Source: Bacteroidota bacterium
GTDB taxonomy: Bacteria > Bacteroidota > Bacteroidia > Chitinophagales > Chitinophagaceae
Assembly (NCBI GenBank): GCA_018267515.1
Contig: JAFDYJ010000024.1
Coordinates: forward strand, 1-57,393
Direction: 5' to 3'
Length of the DNA: 57,393 nt
Under the pieces are notes generated by a model, which saw only the letters and a list, made by a program, of their open reading frames with translations, searched no databases and was not told where the DNA came from. The position numbers were made by a program, and so were the translations under genes. Shown piece by piece: positions 27,350 through 37,120 of the stretch (positions are counted from its first letter, which is position 1; each line of letters opens with the position of its first letter).

Positions 27350-27357
27350 CGAAAATA
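27350..27357 (-). promoter_or_regulatory. Probable -7 box of ruvA
   Basis: On the minus strand the sequence reads TATTTTCG, one base from TAnnTTTG, with TTG (27377-27379) 19 bases upstream and the ruvA ATG five bases downstream. This predicts a message with essentially no leader. Confidence 0.5.
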
Positions 27358-27430
27358 AGTTTGTATTGGCAATCTGCAATCGCCCAACCGGCCTGAACAT
27401 ATTGCCTGTTGGCAATTGTTGATTCTAAAT

Positions 27431-27438
27431 TACCTTTG
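27431..27438 (+). promoter_or_regulatory. Probable promoter of fabH
   Basis: TACCTTTG matches the -7 consensus exactly. A TTG at 27409-27411 lies 19 bases upstream, a suitable -33 element. The fabH ATG at 27469 is 30 bases downstream. This promoter is back-to-back with that of ruvA. Confidence 0.6.
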
Positions 27439-27468
27439 CCCGCAATATCTTATTTTAAAAAATCAACG

Positions 27469-28461
27469 ATGAGTAAAAAGATCACAGCTGCAATCACTGC
27501 CGTAGGTGGCTACGTGCCACCGGATAAACTTACCAATTTTGATTTGGAAAAAATGGTGGACACGAATGATGAATGGATCCGCACCCGTACCGGAGTTGAA
27601 GAAAGAAGAATTTTAAAAGGAGAAGGAAAGGCAACGTCTGATATGGTAGTGCCGGCTGTGCAGGATTTATGTAAGAAAAGAGGGATTGATCCCATGGAGA
27701 TTGATTGTTTGATAGTAGGCACTGTCACTCCTGATATGGTTTTTCCTGCTACGGCAAATATTGCCTGTGATAAATTAGGAGCCAAAAATGCCTGGGGCTT
27801 TGATGTATCGGCAGCCTGTTCCGGTTTCTTATATACACTTACGTTAGGTGCGACACTCATAGAATCCGGACGTTATAAAAAAGTAGTGGTTTGCGGAGCT
27901 GATAAAATGAGTGCCATCGTTGATTATACGGATCGTTCTACCTGCATTCTTTTTGGAGATGGCGCCGGGGCTGTTTTGCTGGAACCAAATGAAGAAGGTT
28001 ATGGAATTCTCGACAGTATTTTAAGAAGTGATGGAAGCGGATGCCAGTATCTGCAAATGAAAGCTGGTGGATCTAAAAAACCGGCTTCTATTGAAACCGT
28101 TATGGCAAAAGAACATTTCATTTACCAGGAAGGGCAAGCTGTTTTCAAATTTGCAGTAAAAGGAATGGCAGATGTCAGTGCTGAATTATTAGAAAAAAAT
28201 CATTTAACAGGGGATGATATTGCATGGCTGGTCCCTCACCAGGCAAATAAAAGAATCATTGATGCAACTGCAAACCGCATGGGTCTTTCACATGATAAAG
28301 TGATGTTGAACATTCAACGTTATGGCAATACTACATCAGGAACCATTCCACTTTGCTTATGGGAATGGGAAAAACAATTACACAAGGGCGATAATCTTGT
28401 CCTTGCTGCATTTGGCGGAGGCTTCACCTGGGGGGCTACATTGGTGAAATGGGCTTATTAA
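27469..28461 (+). CDS. fabH: Beta-ketoacyl-ACP synthase III FabH
   Basis: FabH condenses an acyl-CoA with malonyl-ACP to start fatty-acid synthesis. From ATG 27469 the 330 residues match the family. The catalytic triad is visible: C117 in [13 protein letters not shown], histidine in [11 protein letters not shown] near 257 and asparagine in [12 protein letters not shown] near 287. The N-terminus has the usual [20 protein letters not shown] start at 27409 would place the start upstream of the -7 box, so the ATG is preferred. Usual neighbours (rpmF, plsX, accB) are absent here. Confidence 0.96.
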   Translation: MSKKITAAITAVGGYVPPDKLTNFDLEKMVDTNDEWIRTRTGVEERRILKGEGKATSDMVVPAVQDLCKKRGIDPMEIDCLIVGTVTPDMVFPATANIACDKLGAKNAWGFDVSAACSGFLYTLTLGATLIESGRYKKVVVCGADKMSAIVDYTDRSTCILFGDGAGAVLLEPNEEGYGILDSILRSDGSGCQYLQMKAGGSKKPASIETVMAKEHFIYQEGQAVFKFAVKGMADVSAELLEKNHLTGDDIAWLVPHQANKRIIDATANRMGLSHDKVMLNIQRYGNTTSGTIPLCLWEWEKQLHKGDNLVLAAFGGGFTWGATLVKWAY

Positions 28462-28776
28462 TTTTTTTCAACATTGCCGGAGTTGATAACTCTATTTCTG
28501 ACAATGATATTCATAATTAAACCTACAGCCATATCTGTTAATTGAAGTTTCGCAGAACTAATTCGTTTAGATAGAATTAAAATCCCGCTCTGAAAATTTT
28601 CGGAATAACATCACTGCTCCTTGCATAGTGCATTTGATACCCGTTTCCTCATAAAGGATGTTAATAATTCAAACATTTCAGATTGCAGATGAAGCTGTTG
28701 TCAAAAAAATGTTTATTGCCGGATCAATTAAGTTAGTACCTTAAGAGTGTTATTGCATTAACCTTATTTTCCTGTC
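28462..28776. other. Intergenic region after fabH, no gene seen
   Basis: These 315 bases contain no plausible reading frame or RNA gene that I can recognise. No T-tailed hairpin follows fabH. The right end presumably carries the promoter of the OmpA-family gene at 28777, but no convincing TAnnTTTG box was found. Confidence 0.35.
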
Positions 28777-30093
28777 ATGAAAAAACTATATGCAATAGTT
28801 GCCATCGCAAGCGTAATAGCCCTACCCACTCATTCCCAAATCTTAAAACGTATCAGTGATCACGCCAAGCAAAAAGCTGAACAAAAAGTAATTGAAAAAA
28901 TTGATAAGTCTATTGATGATGCTACATCCGGTAATAAAAAAACGGGTTCCAAAACAGATACGCAAACGAGCAATTCCTCCGGGGAAAAAGCCAACAAAGA
29001 AAAATCTAATGACATTAACGATGATAATAACCTGAAGAATAACAATGAGCCCGACCTATTAAAAACCTATAGTAAGTTTGATTTTATTCCCGGCGATAAA
29101 ATATTAGCTATAGATGATTTCAGCCGGGATAATATTGGTGATTACCCGGTGAAGTGGAATACCAATGCAAGCGGAGAAGTTGTTACAGTTTCGGACCAGC
29201 AAGGTCATTGGCTGATGATCCGAAAACAGGGAAAGTTTATTCCCGAATATATTAAAGACCTCCCTGACAATTTCACTTTTGAATACGATGTTATCTGGAA
29301 TCAGCAATACAATTATTATTCACCGGGTCTTTTATTATATTTTCTAACCGGGAATAACGGAAAAGAAGTTTTTGATTACAGTTTTATCCCCTGGGAAAAA
29401 AGGTCGGGAGTGAAAATTTCGATGGATCCTGATGAATTGAAAAGCCCGGCCATGGTGGAAAGCTTTGACGACGGGCAAAGAGCTTTTCAAAATGAAGTTA
29501 CCACTATACAGTTTAACAATAAGGATAAAATAAAATTACACGTTTCAGTGTGGAGGCAGCTGCAGCGTCTGCGTGTCTATTTTAATGAAGAAAAAATATT
29601 TGACCTTCCACAGGCTTTCACCCCGGGCAAAACTTATAGCACGACTTTATTTGAAATATCAGGCAACATGAGCAATGATAAGGATCGCTATCTTATTTCT
29701 AACATAAAATTTTCTTCCGGGGCACCTGATACACGGAACAAACTCATCACTGAAGGAAAATTAGTTACCCGTGGAATTCTATTCGATGTTAATAGTGCTG
29801 TCATCAAGCCTCAATCATATGGAGTTCTAAAGGATATTGCAAATACATTAAAAGAAAATGAAGGGGTTAAAATAAAGATCATTGGCCACACAGATTCTGA
29901 TGGTGATGATGCCGGGAATACAGAGCTGTCAAAACGTAGAGCGGAAGCAGTTAAGATTGCTTTGGTAAAAGAATTTGGAATTGAAGCTTCCCGGATACAA
30001 ACAGATGGAAAAGGAGAAAGTCAGCCTGTGGAAAAAAACGATACCCCTGAAGGCAAGGCCAATAACAGAAGGGTTGAGTTTATCAGGATGTAA
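28777..30093 (+). CDS. OmpA-family protein with a central beta-sandwich-like domain
   Basis: This 438-residue protein has a signal peptide (LYAIVAIASVIALPTHS), a lysine/glutamate/asparagine-rich helical and then disordered region (about 25-95), a middle domain of strand-rich sequence resembling concanavalin/LamG-like sandwiches (about 100-320; KFDFIPGDKILAIDDFSRDN, ALPDNF-type strands), and a C-terminal OmpA domain (about 325-438; GILFDVNSAVIKP, IGHTDSDGDD, NNRRVEF). It should be periplasmic or outer-membrane-associated, with peptidoglycan binding by the C-terminus. The middle-domain call is by appearance only. The ligand is unknown. Confidence 0.8.
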   Translation: MKKLYAIVAIASVIALPTHSQILKRISDHAKQKAEQKVIEKIDKSIDDATSGNKKTGSKTDTQTSNSSGEKANKEKSNDINDDNNLKNNNEPDLLKTYSKFDFIPGDKILAIDDFSRDNIGDYPVKWNTNASGEVVTVSDQQGHWLMIRKQGKFIPEYIKDLPDNFTFEYDVIWNQQYNYYSPGLLLYFLTGNNGKEVFDYSFIPWEKRSGVKISMDPDELKSPAMVESFDDGQRAFQNEVTTIQFNNKDKIKLHVSVWRQLQRLRVYFNEEKIFDLPQAFTPGKTYSTTLFEISGNMSNDKDRYLISNIKFSSGAPDTRNKLITEGKLVTRGILFDVNSAVIKPQSYGVLKDIANTLKENEGVKIKIIGHTDSDGDDAGNTELSKRRAEAVKIALVKEFGIEASRIQTDGKGESQPVEKNDTPEGKANNRRVEFIRM

Positions 30094-30345
30094 TACTATT
30101 GTTTGCCAATTGAACACATTGTTGAGCCGGGCCATCTATTCCTGATACCTGCCTTCAATTCCTGTTTCTTTAAGCAATACAACTTCAGATCAATAAAGGC
30201 ACTATAATGAGAACGCAAAGTTGTTTCTTCTCAATGCTCAATTTATTCCTGTTATCAGCCACATCTATAACCGGAGCAATTTCCTTTCACTCAGTAGAAT
30301 CCGGTAACCTTCAAATCACCCTACTTAACTATTAAAACATTCTTT

Positions 30346-32610
30346 ATGAAATACCAATTAAAAATCAGGGTTTTTCTAATTTCTACTTTGATATCTTTCA
30401 CTGCAGCCTCTCAGGTTGTCAAAACTCTGAATGGCACTGTATCCTACCGTTCAGGGATGTCTGAAACAAATTTTTCAACCCCGAACGGGGATGTTCAAGT
30501 CTTGTTACCCCAATCGCTAACCGGAGCCGTAATATCCGGAACTGTGGTGGCGAAACCCACAGGTAAAAATGTAAAAGAGAAGAACCGGAATATGAAGGAG
30601 CTGGCAAAGATGATGATCGTTCTGGGAGAAGAAATAATTCCCATATCCGGTATACCCGCCGGTTTTCAGTGGAAACCCATTCAAAACAAAACAGGCAGAA
30701 CAGCAGTTGAGTTGAAAAGCCCGTCAGGAATAAAGTTCGGTGAGGTGAGTTTACCTCCTGTCATCAATACGCCTGCTATCATTAATCCTGCAGGAGATAT
30801 TAACTTGTCAGTTCATTCAAATATTATTATGAAAGGTGATGCACTGAGTTTATATACCAATCAGCAATTCACTCCGGGAAAAAAATTTGTTATTACTGAT
30901 AGTAAAGGAAAAGACTTTACAGTCAAACCTATCTGCCAGTCGGCTAACCAGGCCGTTATAACTTTACCTGAAGGATTAGGGCCGGGCCAATATAAAGTAA
31001 GGATGGAAGAAGAGGAGGTGCCATTCAATGATATTTCCGGTTCGATGAATAATAACGCTGCGTTCACCCTGGTCGATTTCATTCTTGCCAGTCCGAATAC
31101 AAATCTGCGTCCCGGTGAAAAATCCTCAGTTACCATTAATGTCATCGTTACTGATTCCAAAGGCGAATGGGTAAATCCGGATATTGAAAAACTCATTAAT
31201 GGAACCATGACTATTAACCTGCAAAACCTCAATCCCAATACAGTGACAATGGAGGGAGGAAATTTTCAAAGACTATACCTTGACCAATCGAATTTCAACC
31301 CGGCTTCAGTAAGTTATCATATTACAAAGACAATAACCGGCAATATGGTTGGCGATTTTTCAGTGAGCGCCACTTTACATGATAGTTATCTTACCTGCAA
31401 TGATGCGTTTCGTCCACAACTAAATGCGCTGAATACAGCAATGGAATTCAATAACTGGGTGAGTGAACTTAAAAATGACTTAACCCATTTCGCCAATCTC
31501 CAGGGATCCGATAATATGGGACAAGCCATCAAATCCAATATCAGGAGAGCTATTGACAACATTCCGGAATGCTCAAGCCCTGAGCAATTAGATGAAATAA
31601 AAGCAGTTACTCATTCCTTGCTGAAGCCATTAGATATACCCATAGGAGCCGCTGATAGCTGGTTGAGTAGCTTTAAATCATTTGAAACTATTTTACAGGG
31701 TCAATCCATGTCTCCGAATGTGAATAGCAATATAATGGACTGGGATATTATCAGGAACGGAATGAACTTTATAGAAAGAATAGGATACAGAACTAATGAT
31801 GAAAAAATAATAAGGGATATCCAGGAGAGCCGTCAATTAGTCAATACAATACACAATAACGATAAGCAGCCAGGAAGGCTTCAACAATTGTTTGAAATAC
31901 TTCAACCTGCAGTTCAGAGAACAAAACAAAAATTGACGGATGCTTCCCATGATAAAACCTGGTCATTATCCGATCTGCTCTTTTCAACTTATTGTATCAA
32001 TAAAAAGCAAAATGGCGGAATTGACCCCTACCAGAGTATGATTGGATACATGGATCCTGATAAAAAAGTTTTGCGTGTTAATCCGGAATACCAGGAAAGA
32101 ATTTTGAATTCACTGAAAGGAGTGCCTTTAGGAAATAACATTTATTCCATAACTGCTTCTAATACCAGCGGCAAGCCGGTAACCATCCAGGTTCAGTTTG
32201 AACCTGATTTTAAATCACCTTATGAAGGTGATTATTGGGCTGAATACCTGATAAAAAACAGAAAGAGCCAGGATAGTATTTTTGGTAAGGTAATTAGTTC
32301 CACAAAGGACTCCACAGGAACCTGGTATATATTTTATAAGGATGCAAAATGTACTTCACACAATGAAGGTAAAATTGTAGAGTATGCCTGTAAGCCCTTT
32401 ATACAATCAGAATATGTAGATGGTGAAAGGAAAGAACGTGAAACAGGATATTATGAAAAATATGTCTCTCAGCCTTCCGGGACCTGTCTTAAGGGTAATG
32501 ATTTCTGTACTGAGGTTTATTCAATTAGCGGAATATCCTATATATATATGGACCCGAAATGTACCCGGCTGAAAACAACTATTAATTACTATAATTTTTC
32601 CTGCTTATAA
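30346..32610 (+). CDS. Large exported protein of unknown function
   Basis: The 754-residue product has a signal peptide (IRVFLISTLISFTAASQ). Residues about 20-345 look like Ig-like or IPT-like beta domains (GDALSLYTNQQFTPGKKFVI, ITLPEGLGPGQYKVRMEEEE). Residues about 350-560 are helical (NTAMEFNNWVSELKNDLTHF). The C-terminal 190 residues hold several cysteines (DAKCTS, EYACKPF, GTCLKGNDFCTE, DPKCTR, NFSCL) that could form disulphides. I see no T9SS sorting domain, lipobox or known catalytic motif. It follows the OmpA-family gene in the same direction after 252 bases. Confidence 0.65.
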   Translation: MKYQLKIRVFLISTLISFTAASQVVKTLNGTVSYRSGMSETNFSTPNGDVQVLLPQSLTGAVISGTVVAKPTGKNVKEKNRNMKELAKMMIVLGEEIIPISGIPAGFQWKPIQNKTGRTAVELKSPSGIKFGEVSLPPVINTPAIINPAGDINLSVHSNIIMKGDALSLYTNQQFTPGKKFVITDSKGKDFTVKPICQSANQAVITLPEGLGPGQYKVRMEEEEVPFNDISGSMNNNAAFTLVDFILASPNTNLRPGEKSSVTINVIVTDSKGEWVNPDIEKLINGTMTINLQNLNPNTVTMEGGNFQRLYLDQSNFNPASVSYHITKTITGNMVGDFSVSATLHDSYLTCNDAFRPQLNALNTAMEFNNWVSELKNDLTHFANLQGSDNMGQAIKSNIRRAIDNIPECSSPEQLDEIKAVTHSLLKPLDIPIGAADSWLSSFKSFETILQGQSMSPNVNSNIMDWDIIRNGMNFIERIGYRTNDEKIIRDIQESRQLVNTIHNNDKQPGRLQQLFEILQPAVQRTKQKLTDASHDKTWSLSDLLFSTYCINKKQNGGIDPYQSMIGYMDPDKKVLRVNPEYQERILNSLKGVPLGNNIYSITASNTSGKPVTIQVQFEPDFKSPYEGDYWAEYLIKNRKSQDSIFGKVISSTKDSTGTWYIFYKDAKCTSHNEGKIVEYACKPFIQSEYVDGERKERETGYYEKYVSQPSGTCLKGNDFCTEVYSISGISYIYMDPKCTRLKTTINYYNFSCL

Positions 32611-32821
32611 ATCCGGAAGAAGATATGTGAAAAGAAAATGAAAAATTATAATACTTATTGAATAAGGAAGAGCAAAATTGACATGACTTATTTTTTCAAC
32701 AACTCCCTAAAAAGCTAAAACGGCTATTCAGACTAAATGCTAATGGAGATTACCTTGTACTCTCTGCATTCAGTGGCGGGTTTGTCTAAGAAATACACCT
32801 TTAAAATAAGATTTTCAAAAA

Positions 32822-33223
32822 TTAAGTCAGTAATTTATCAATCGCATCATTGACATCTGACATGGAAAAAGGTTTTTCAAGAAATAAATCGGCTCCATTG
32901 GCTAACGCTACATCTCTCGCTGAACCAAAACCGGATATCATTATGATCCTGATCGCCGGGTATTTCTTTTTAATATAGCTGATAAAATCTACTCCAAACC
33001 CATCGGGAAGCTTGTTATCAAGAATGATAATTGAAGGCTCATATTTCTTCAGATATTCATCGGCAGATAATAAAGAATTCACGTAATCCATCTCTAACTC
33101 CCTATCGGAAAGTATCAGGTTGATCGCCAGGGATAATTCACCTTCGTCTTCAACAAGCAGCAGTCGCTTCATTGGGGGAGCTCCGCTTTTTCCTGATTTG
33201 CTCATGGTATTTGAATTTTTCAT
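32822..33223 (-). CDS. Single-domain response regulator (receiver only)
   Basis: From ATG 33223 the product has 133 residues: a short polar lead, then one CheY-like receiver (LLLVEDEGELSLAINLIL with acidic E25/D26, phospho-acceptor D69 in SIIILDNKLPDGFGVDFI, IRIIMISGFG with the serine switch, and lysine in LFLEKPFSM). There is no output domain, so it must act through protein contacts, for example in a phosphorelay. ATG 33205 is an alternative start. A longer frame reaching 33346 adds sequence without homology. No histidine kinase is next to it. Confidence 0.85.
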   Translation of the reverse strand: MKNSNTMSKSGKSGAPPMKRLLLVEDEGELSLAINLILSDRELEMDYVNSLLSADEYLKKYEPSIIILDNKLPDGFGVDFISYIKKKYPAIRIIMISGFGSARDVALANGADLFLEKPFSMSDVNDAIDKLLT

Positions 33224-33449
33224 AAAATGTGTTTCTAAAAGATAAAAAAGATCTACGGTAAATCCTAACAAACCAGCGTCAATTTCTATGTATTTATTCG
33301 TTAAAAAATATGATTTCAGAAAATTAGTTGTCCCGGCTATCACCATTGTTGCCGTTTTTATATTTCATGATCAGAAAATTTTCATCTCCCTAAAATCTTT
33401 TACCTGAAAAGATTACGGGAAGATAGAAGCATCAAATAATCAAACTTTT

Positions 33450-33457
33450 TACCTTTG
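33450..33457 (+). promoter_or_regulatory. Probable -7 box of the sulP gene
   Basis: TACCTTTG matches the consensus and lies 27 bases before the ATG at 33485. No convincing TTG was found at -33. Confidence 0.45.
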
Positions 33458-33484
33458 ATTCAATATCAATGACTTTAAAAAAGA

Positions 33485-35020
33485 ATGAAAAGAACAATTA
33501 AGTATTACCGGATAATAGGACTCAAATATGATTTACCTGCCGGACTTTCCGTATTTTTTGTTGCGCTACCTCTTTGTTTAGGAATTGCCCTGGCTTCCGG
33601 CGCACCACTTTATTCCGGGCTTTTATCGGGTATCATTGGCGGGCTTGTCGTTTCTCTTATTAGTGGTTCTCAGCTTGCTGTCTCAGGGCCCGCAGCCGGT
33701 TTGACAACATTAGTTGCCGCCTCCATCGTTTCTCTCGGAGACTATAGACTATTTCTGTTAACAGTAATCGTAGCCGGCTTATTTCAATTATTTCTCGGTC
33801 TTTTAAAACTGGGTGTAATCGCAAACTATTTTCCATCTGCAGTTATCAAAGGAATGTTAGCCGCTATCGGAATTATTTTGATTTCGAAACAAATTCCCAT
33901 TGCCTTAGGCTATGATCAGCCCGATTTCTGGACTAGCGGATTTCTAAAACTTTTCTCGGGTAGTATCCGGGATTTCAACTTACATATTTCAAGAGGAGCA
34001 ATTTTAATCTCAGTGGTTTCTCTTCTCATACTCATTCTTTTTCAACTTCCCTTTTCCAGAAAGATAAAATTCCTCCCTGTGCCATTGTTAGTTGTAATTG
34101 CTGGAATTGTAATTGATTTTCTATTTTCAAGTGTTGCCTCACATTTTTCGCTTAAACACACTCAGTTAGTAAATATTCCTTCAAATCTTTTCTCAAGCAT
34201 TTCATTCCCTGACCTTAGCAAATTTTTCAGTAATCCGGAGATTTGGAAAGACGGGATTGTTATTGGCCTGCTTGCCACCCTCGAAACCCTGCTCTGTATT
34301 GAAGCCGTTGATAAATTAGATAAACGCAATCGAATTACACCTGTCAACCGTGAACTTATAGCACAGGGTATAGGTAACATGACCTGCGGGTTAATGGGAG
34401 CCATTCCCATTACTGCAGTTGTAGTCAGAGGTTCAGCTAATGTGGATGCAGGTGCTAAAACAAAACTTTCTGCTTTTTCTCACGGATTGTTTCTTTTGCT
34501 TGCAATATTGCTGGTTCCTTTCCTGTTGAACAAAATTCCATATGCCGCTCTATCTGCCATTTTGATTATTACGGGTTATAACCTGGCAAAACCGAAGTTG
34601 TTTAAAAATATGTGGAGTTTGGGCTGGAAACAGTTTCTTCCCTTTATGCTTACCATCATTGTTATTCTTCTCACGGACTTACTAATCGGCGTCAGTATCG
34701 GACTTTTGCTTTCCATTTACTTTATAGTCCGCAATAATTTTAAAGCCGAATACAAAATCACTAAAAGGGTTCTCAACGGGATAGATACTGAATACATCAA
34801 GCTCAACAATGATGTTACATTCCTGAACAAAGTAAGCTTAAAAAAAATACTGGATGAAGTGCCTGCCTACAGCGTACTTACCATTGATGGAAGTGAGTGT
34901 AATTTTATTGACTACGATATTCTGGAAATTATTAGTGAATATGAAAACAAAGCCCGTGAAAGACATATTGACTTGCATCTTCTTGGTATAGAAAGAGTCA
35001 ATGTTTCTGCAATACACTAA
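33485..35020 (+). CDS. SulP-family anion transporter with STAS domain
   Basis: SulP proteins carry sulfate, bicarbonate or related anions across the inner membrane. The 511 residues have the family start (YDLPAGLSVFFVALPLCLGI, then ALASGAPLYSGLLSG), many membrane helices up to about residue 410, the signature GLMGAIPITAVVVRGSANVD, and a C-terminal STAS domain (about 430-510; SVLTIDGSECNFIDYDIL). Some Bacteroidota homologues are fused or linked to a carbonic anhydrase; none is present here, so substrate choice between sulfate and bicarbonate is open. Confidence 0.9.
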   Translation: MKRTIKYYRIIGLKYDLPAGLSVFFVALPLCLGIALASGAPLYSGLLSGIIGGLVVSLISGSQLAVSGPAAGLTTLVAASIVSLGDYRLFLLTVIVAGLFQLFLGLLKLGVIANYFPSAVIKGMLAAIGIILISKQIPIALGYDQPDFWTSGFLKLFSGSIRDFNLHISRGAILISVVSLLILILFQLPFSRKIKFLPVPLLVVIAGIVIDFLFSSVASHFSLKHTQLVNIPSNLFSSISFPDLSKFFSNPEIWKDGIVIGLLATLETLLCIEAVDKLDKRNRITPVNRELIAQGIGNMTCGLMGAIPITAVVVRGSANVDAGAKTKLSAFSHGLFLLLAILLVPFLLNKIPYAALSAILIITGYNLAKPKLFKNMWSLGWKQFLPFMLTIIVILLTDLLIGVSIGLLLSIYFIVRNNFKAEYKITKRVLNGIDTEYIKLNNDVTFLNKVSLKKILDEVPAYSVLTIDGSECNFIDYDILEIISEYENKARERHIDLHLLGIERVNVSAIH

Positions 35021-35129
35021 TAGTAAGAAAACTCTATTACCAATAGATCTCAATTTCGTAAAACAATATCAGGGATTAGCTGGTTTGCAGTGCCCGGCAA
35101 TTAATAAAAAAAAGATTGCTTAATTGGTT

Positions 35130-35621
35130 TTACTTTTTCCGGCTCCACAATATAAAATCCGTTTGTGGAATTTTCTCCACTCCTGATTGCCGGAGCATAT
35201 TTACCAATTGGCCCCGATGATAGGTGCCATGATTAAAAACATGAAGCAGCATTTGATATACCGGCTGTTTAAATTGTTCTCTTTTTGAATTTTGATATTG
35301 AAATACATGTTCCAAAGCGGCATCGGAGGCTTCATTAATCCACTCCATCCAAAGACGGTTCTGTAGTAATAATTCATTCGCCATTTCCTGCATTGTGCCA
35401 ACGAATGACTCAAATGGAATTGAAATTCTTTCCTGCAATTTCATTCTCTGCCACCAGATGGTTTCTGCACTCCATATATGAAGCACTGTTGAATAAATGC
35501 TTCTGAAACTACTGGGCAGTTCTGCTTTTTGCTTTTCTTCCGGCATGGCAAGGATTGTTTCAAACAGCCGTTGGTTTGCCCAGAAATTGTACGCCGCTAA
35601 TTGTCGCAACATTTCTTTCAT
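35130..35621 (-). CDS. DinB-family protein
   Basis: From ATG 35621 the protein has 163 residues and forms a DinB/YfiT four-helix bundle. It starts MKEMLRQLAAYNFWANQRLF, and has HIWSAETIWWQRM and NHGTYHRGQLVNML, providing the three histidines that bind the metal in this family. Members are often metal-dependent thiol transferases, for example with bacillithiol or mycothiol, but the substrate here is unknown. An in-frame ATG at 35711 adds 30 residues absent from typical members. It is divergent from the PLP-enzyme gene. Confidence 0.88.
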   Translation of the reverse strand: MKEMLRQLAAYNFWANQRLFETILAMPEEKQKAELPSSFRSIYSTVLHIWSAETIWWQRMKLQERISIPFESFVGTMQEMANELLLQNRLWMEWINEASDAALEHVFQYQNSKREQFKQPVYQMLLHVFNHGTYHRGQLVNMLRQSGVEKIPQTDFILWSRKK

Positions 35622-35758
35622 AACTGATTTCTCCTCCGAAAACTTTGTTTTATAGATGAACGTTTGAAATCTTTTACTTTTGTGCTTTATTGGACTCTTT
35701 AGAGTAATCATTTTTCAAATTTTCAATCCCGATAAATATCGGAATCAATTTTCTTATT

Positions 35759-37033
35759 ATGGACAAAACTTTTCCCCCTTCTACCATTAACAATGAGGAT
35801 AGTAGCACCCTATTATCAAAAGGGCATACATTAACCGGCTGGAGCTCGGTAGCAGTGCACAGCGGACACAAACAGGATCCCAACTATGCACATCTCGTTC
35901 CTATTTATGCCAGCAGCACCTTTGTTTATGATGAAGCCGAGCAGGGAATGAGACGCTTCAGTGGTAAAGAACAAGGATATATTTATTCCCGTTGGGGCAA
36001 TCCTACTTTTACTGAAGCTGAAAATAAAATTGCAGCCCTGGAAACTTTCGGAGTTGAATACAATGGATCTGCCGTACAAGCCAAAGGCACTCTTCATGCA
36101 TCAGGTATGGCTGCCATCACAACGTTGATGCTGGCAAACCTGAAACCCGGCGATAAGATTCTCACTCATTTTTCATTGTATGGCGGCACAGAAGAATTAA
36201 TTACAAATGTATTGCCGCCCTTGGGCATCAGCGCTATAATTGCCGACTTGCGGGACATGAACAAAGCCGAAGAATGGCTGAAAAAAGATAAGGCAATCCG
36301 GATGCTTTATATTGAAACACCTGCTAATCCCACTATTCAATGTGTGGATCTTGAAGCTTTGACCAAACTGGCGAAGCAATATAACCTGATTACGGCTTGT
36401 GATAATACGTTTGCAACGCCCTACCTGCAACAACCATTTCGCTTTGGTGTGGATTTCATCGTTCATTCCACCACTAAATTTTTAAACGGGCATGGTACCG
36501 CAATCGGCGGCATTCTGCTGGGCAGAAATATTGAGTTTATGAAAACAAAAGTATATGTGCTAGCAAAAACATTAGGGGGAAATGCTAATCCTTTTGATGC
36601 ATTTCTTTTGATTAATGGAATGAAAACACTGGAATTGAGAATGGAACGTCATTGCCAAAATGCAATGGAAGTTGCAAAATTTTTAGAAAAAAATTCAGCT
36701 GTTGCAAAAGTAAATTATACAGGACTCGAAAACCATCCGGATCATAAAACAGCGATGAAGCAAATGCGTCATCCCGGCGCCATGTTGAGTTTTGAATTGA
36801 AAAAAGGTTTGCAGGGAGGTATAGATTTTATGAATAAACTGAAGATGTGTGTCCGCACCGTTTCACTGGGCACCTGCGATACGCTGCTCTCCCATCCTGC
36901 CTCTATGACTCACTACAGTGTACCCAAAGAAGAAAAAGAAAAATATGGCATCACCGACGGATTGATAAGAATGAATGTAGGTATTGAAAACATACAGGAT
37001 ATTATTGCTGACCTTGCCCAATCTTTGGAATAA
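35759..37033 (+). CDS. Cys/Met-metabolism PLP-dependent enzyme (gamma-synthase/sulfhydrylase/gamma-lyase group)
   Basis: The 424 residues belong to the trans-sulfuration fold-type I family. They show IYSRWGNPTFTEAENKIAAL, the cofactor loop ACDNTFATPYLQQP (D215) and the PLP lysine K240 in FIVHSTTKFLNGHG, plus LGTCDTLLSHPASMTHYSVP near the C-terminus. The segment LYGGTEE at 140-146 has glycine where methionine gamma-lyases have a cysteine, which argues for O-acyl-homoserine sulfhydrylase or cystathionine gamma-synthase, although a lyase cannot be excluded. The product would act in methionine/cysteine metabolism. A RAYT element follows directly. Confidence 0.9.
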   Translation: MDKTFPPSTINNEDSSTLLSKGHTLTGWSSVAVHSGHKQDPNYAHLVPIYASSTFVYDEAEQGMRRFSGKEQGYIYSRWGNPTFTEAENKIAALETFGVEYNGSAVQAKGTLHASGMAAITTLMLANLKPGDKILTHFSLYGGTEELITNVLPPLGISAIIADLRDMNKAEEWLKKDKAIRMLYIETPANPTIQCVDLEALTKLAKQYNLITACDNTFATPYLQQPFRFGVDFIVHSTTKFLNGHGTAIGGILLGRNIEFMKTKVYVLAKTLGGNANPFDAFLLINGMKTLELRMERHCQNAMEVAKFLEKNSAVAKVNYTGLENHPDHKTAMKQMRHPGAMLSFELKKGLQGGIDFMNKLKMCVRTVSLGTCDTLLSHPASMTHYSVPKEEKEKYGITDGLIRMNVGIENIQDIIADLAQSLE

Positions 37034-37053
37034 AGCGAATAAATAAAGTCAAA

Positions 37054-37073
37054 AACCTTATTACCTTAGTAAC
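37054..37073 (+). repeat. Outer left inverted repeat of the RAYT element
   Basis: AACCTTATTACCTTAGTAAC is an exact reverse complement of 37595-37614. Its core CCTTATTACCT is repeated as a direct copy at 37100-37110, nearer the gene. Confidence 0.85.
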
Positions 37074-37098
37074 TAGATGTATCAAGCCATTTAAAAAG

Positions 37099-37110
37099 AC
37101 CTTATTACCT
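37099..37110 (+). repeat. Inner left inverted repeat of the RAYT element
   Basis: ACCTTATTACCT is an exact reverse complement of 37562-37573, which contains the stop codon of the RAYT gene. It lies 10 bases before the RAYT start codon. Confidence 0.8.
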
Positions 37111-37120
37111 AAAAAAAGAT

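Noticed and set aside
33469-33501. Ten-codon upstream frame overlapping the sulP start
   Set aside because: ATG at 33469 gives a very short peptide in another frame. It could affect translation, but nothing beyond the presence of an ATG supports it.
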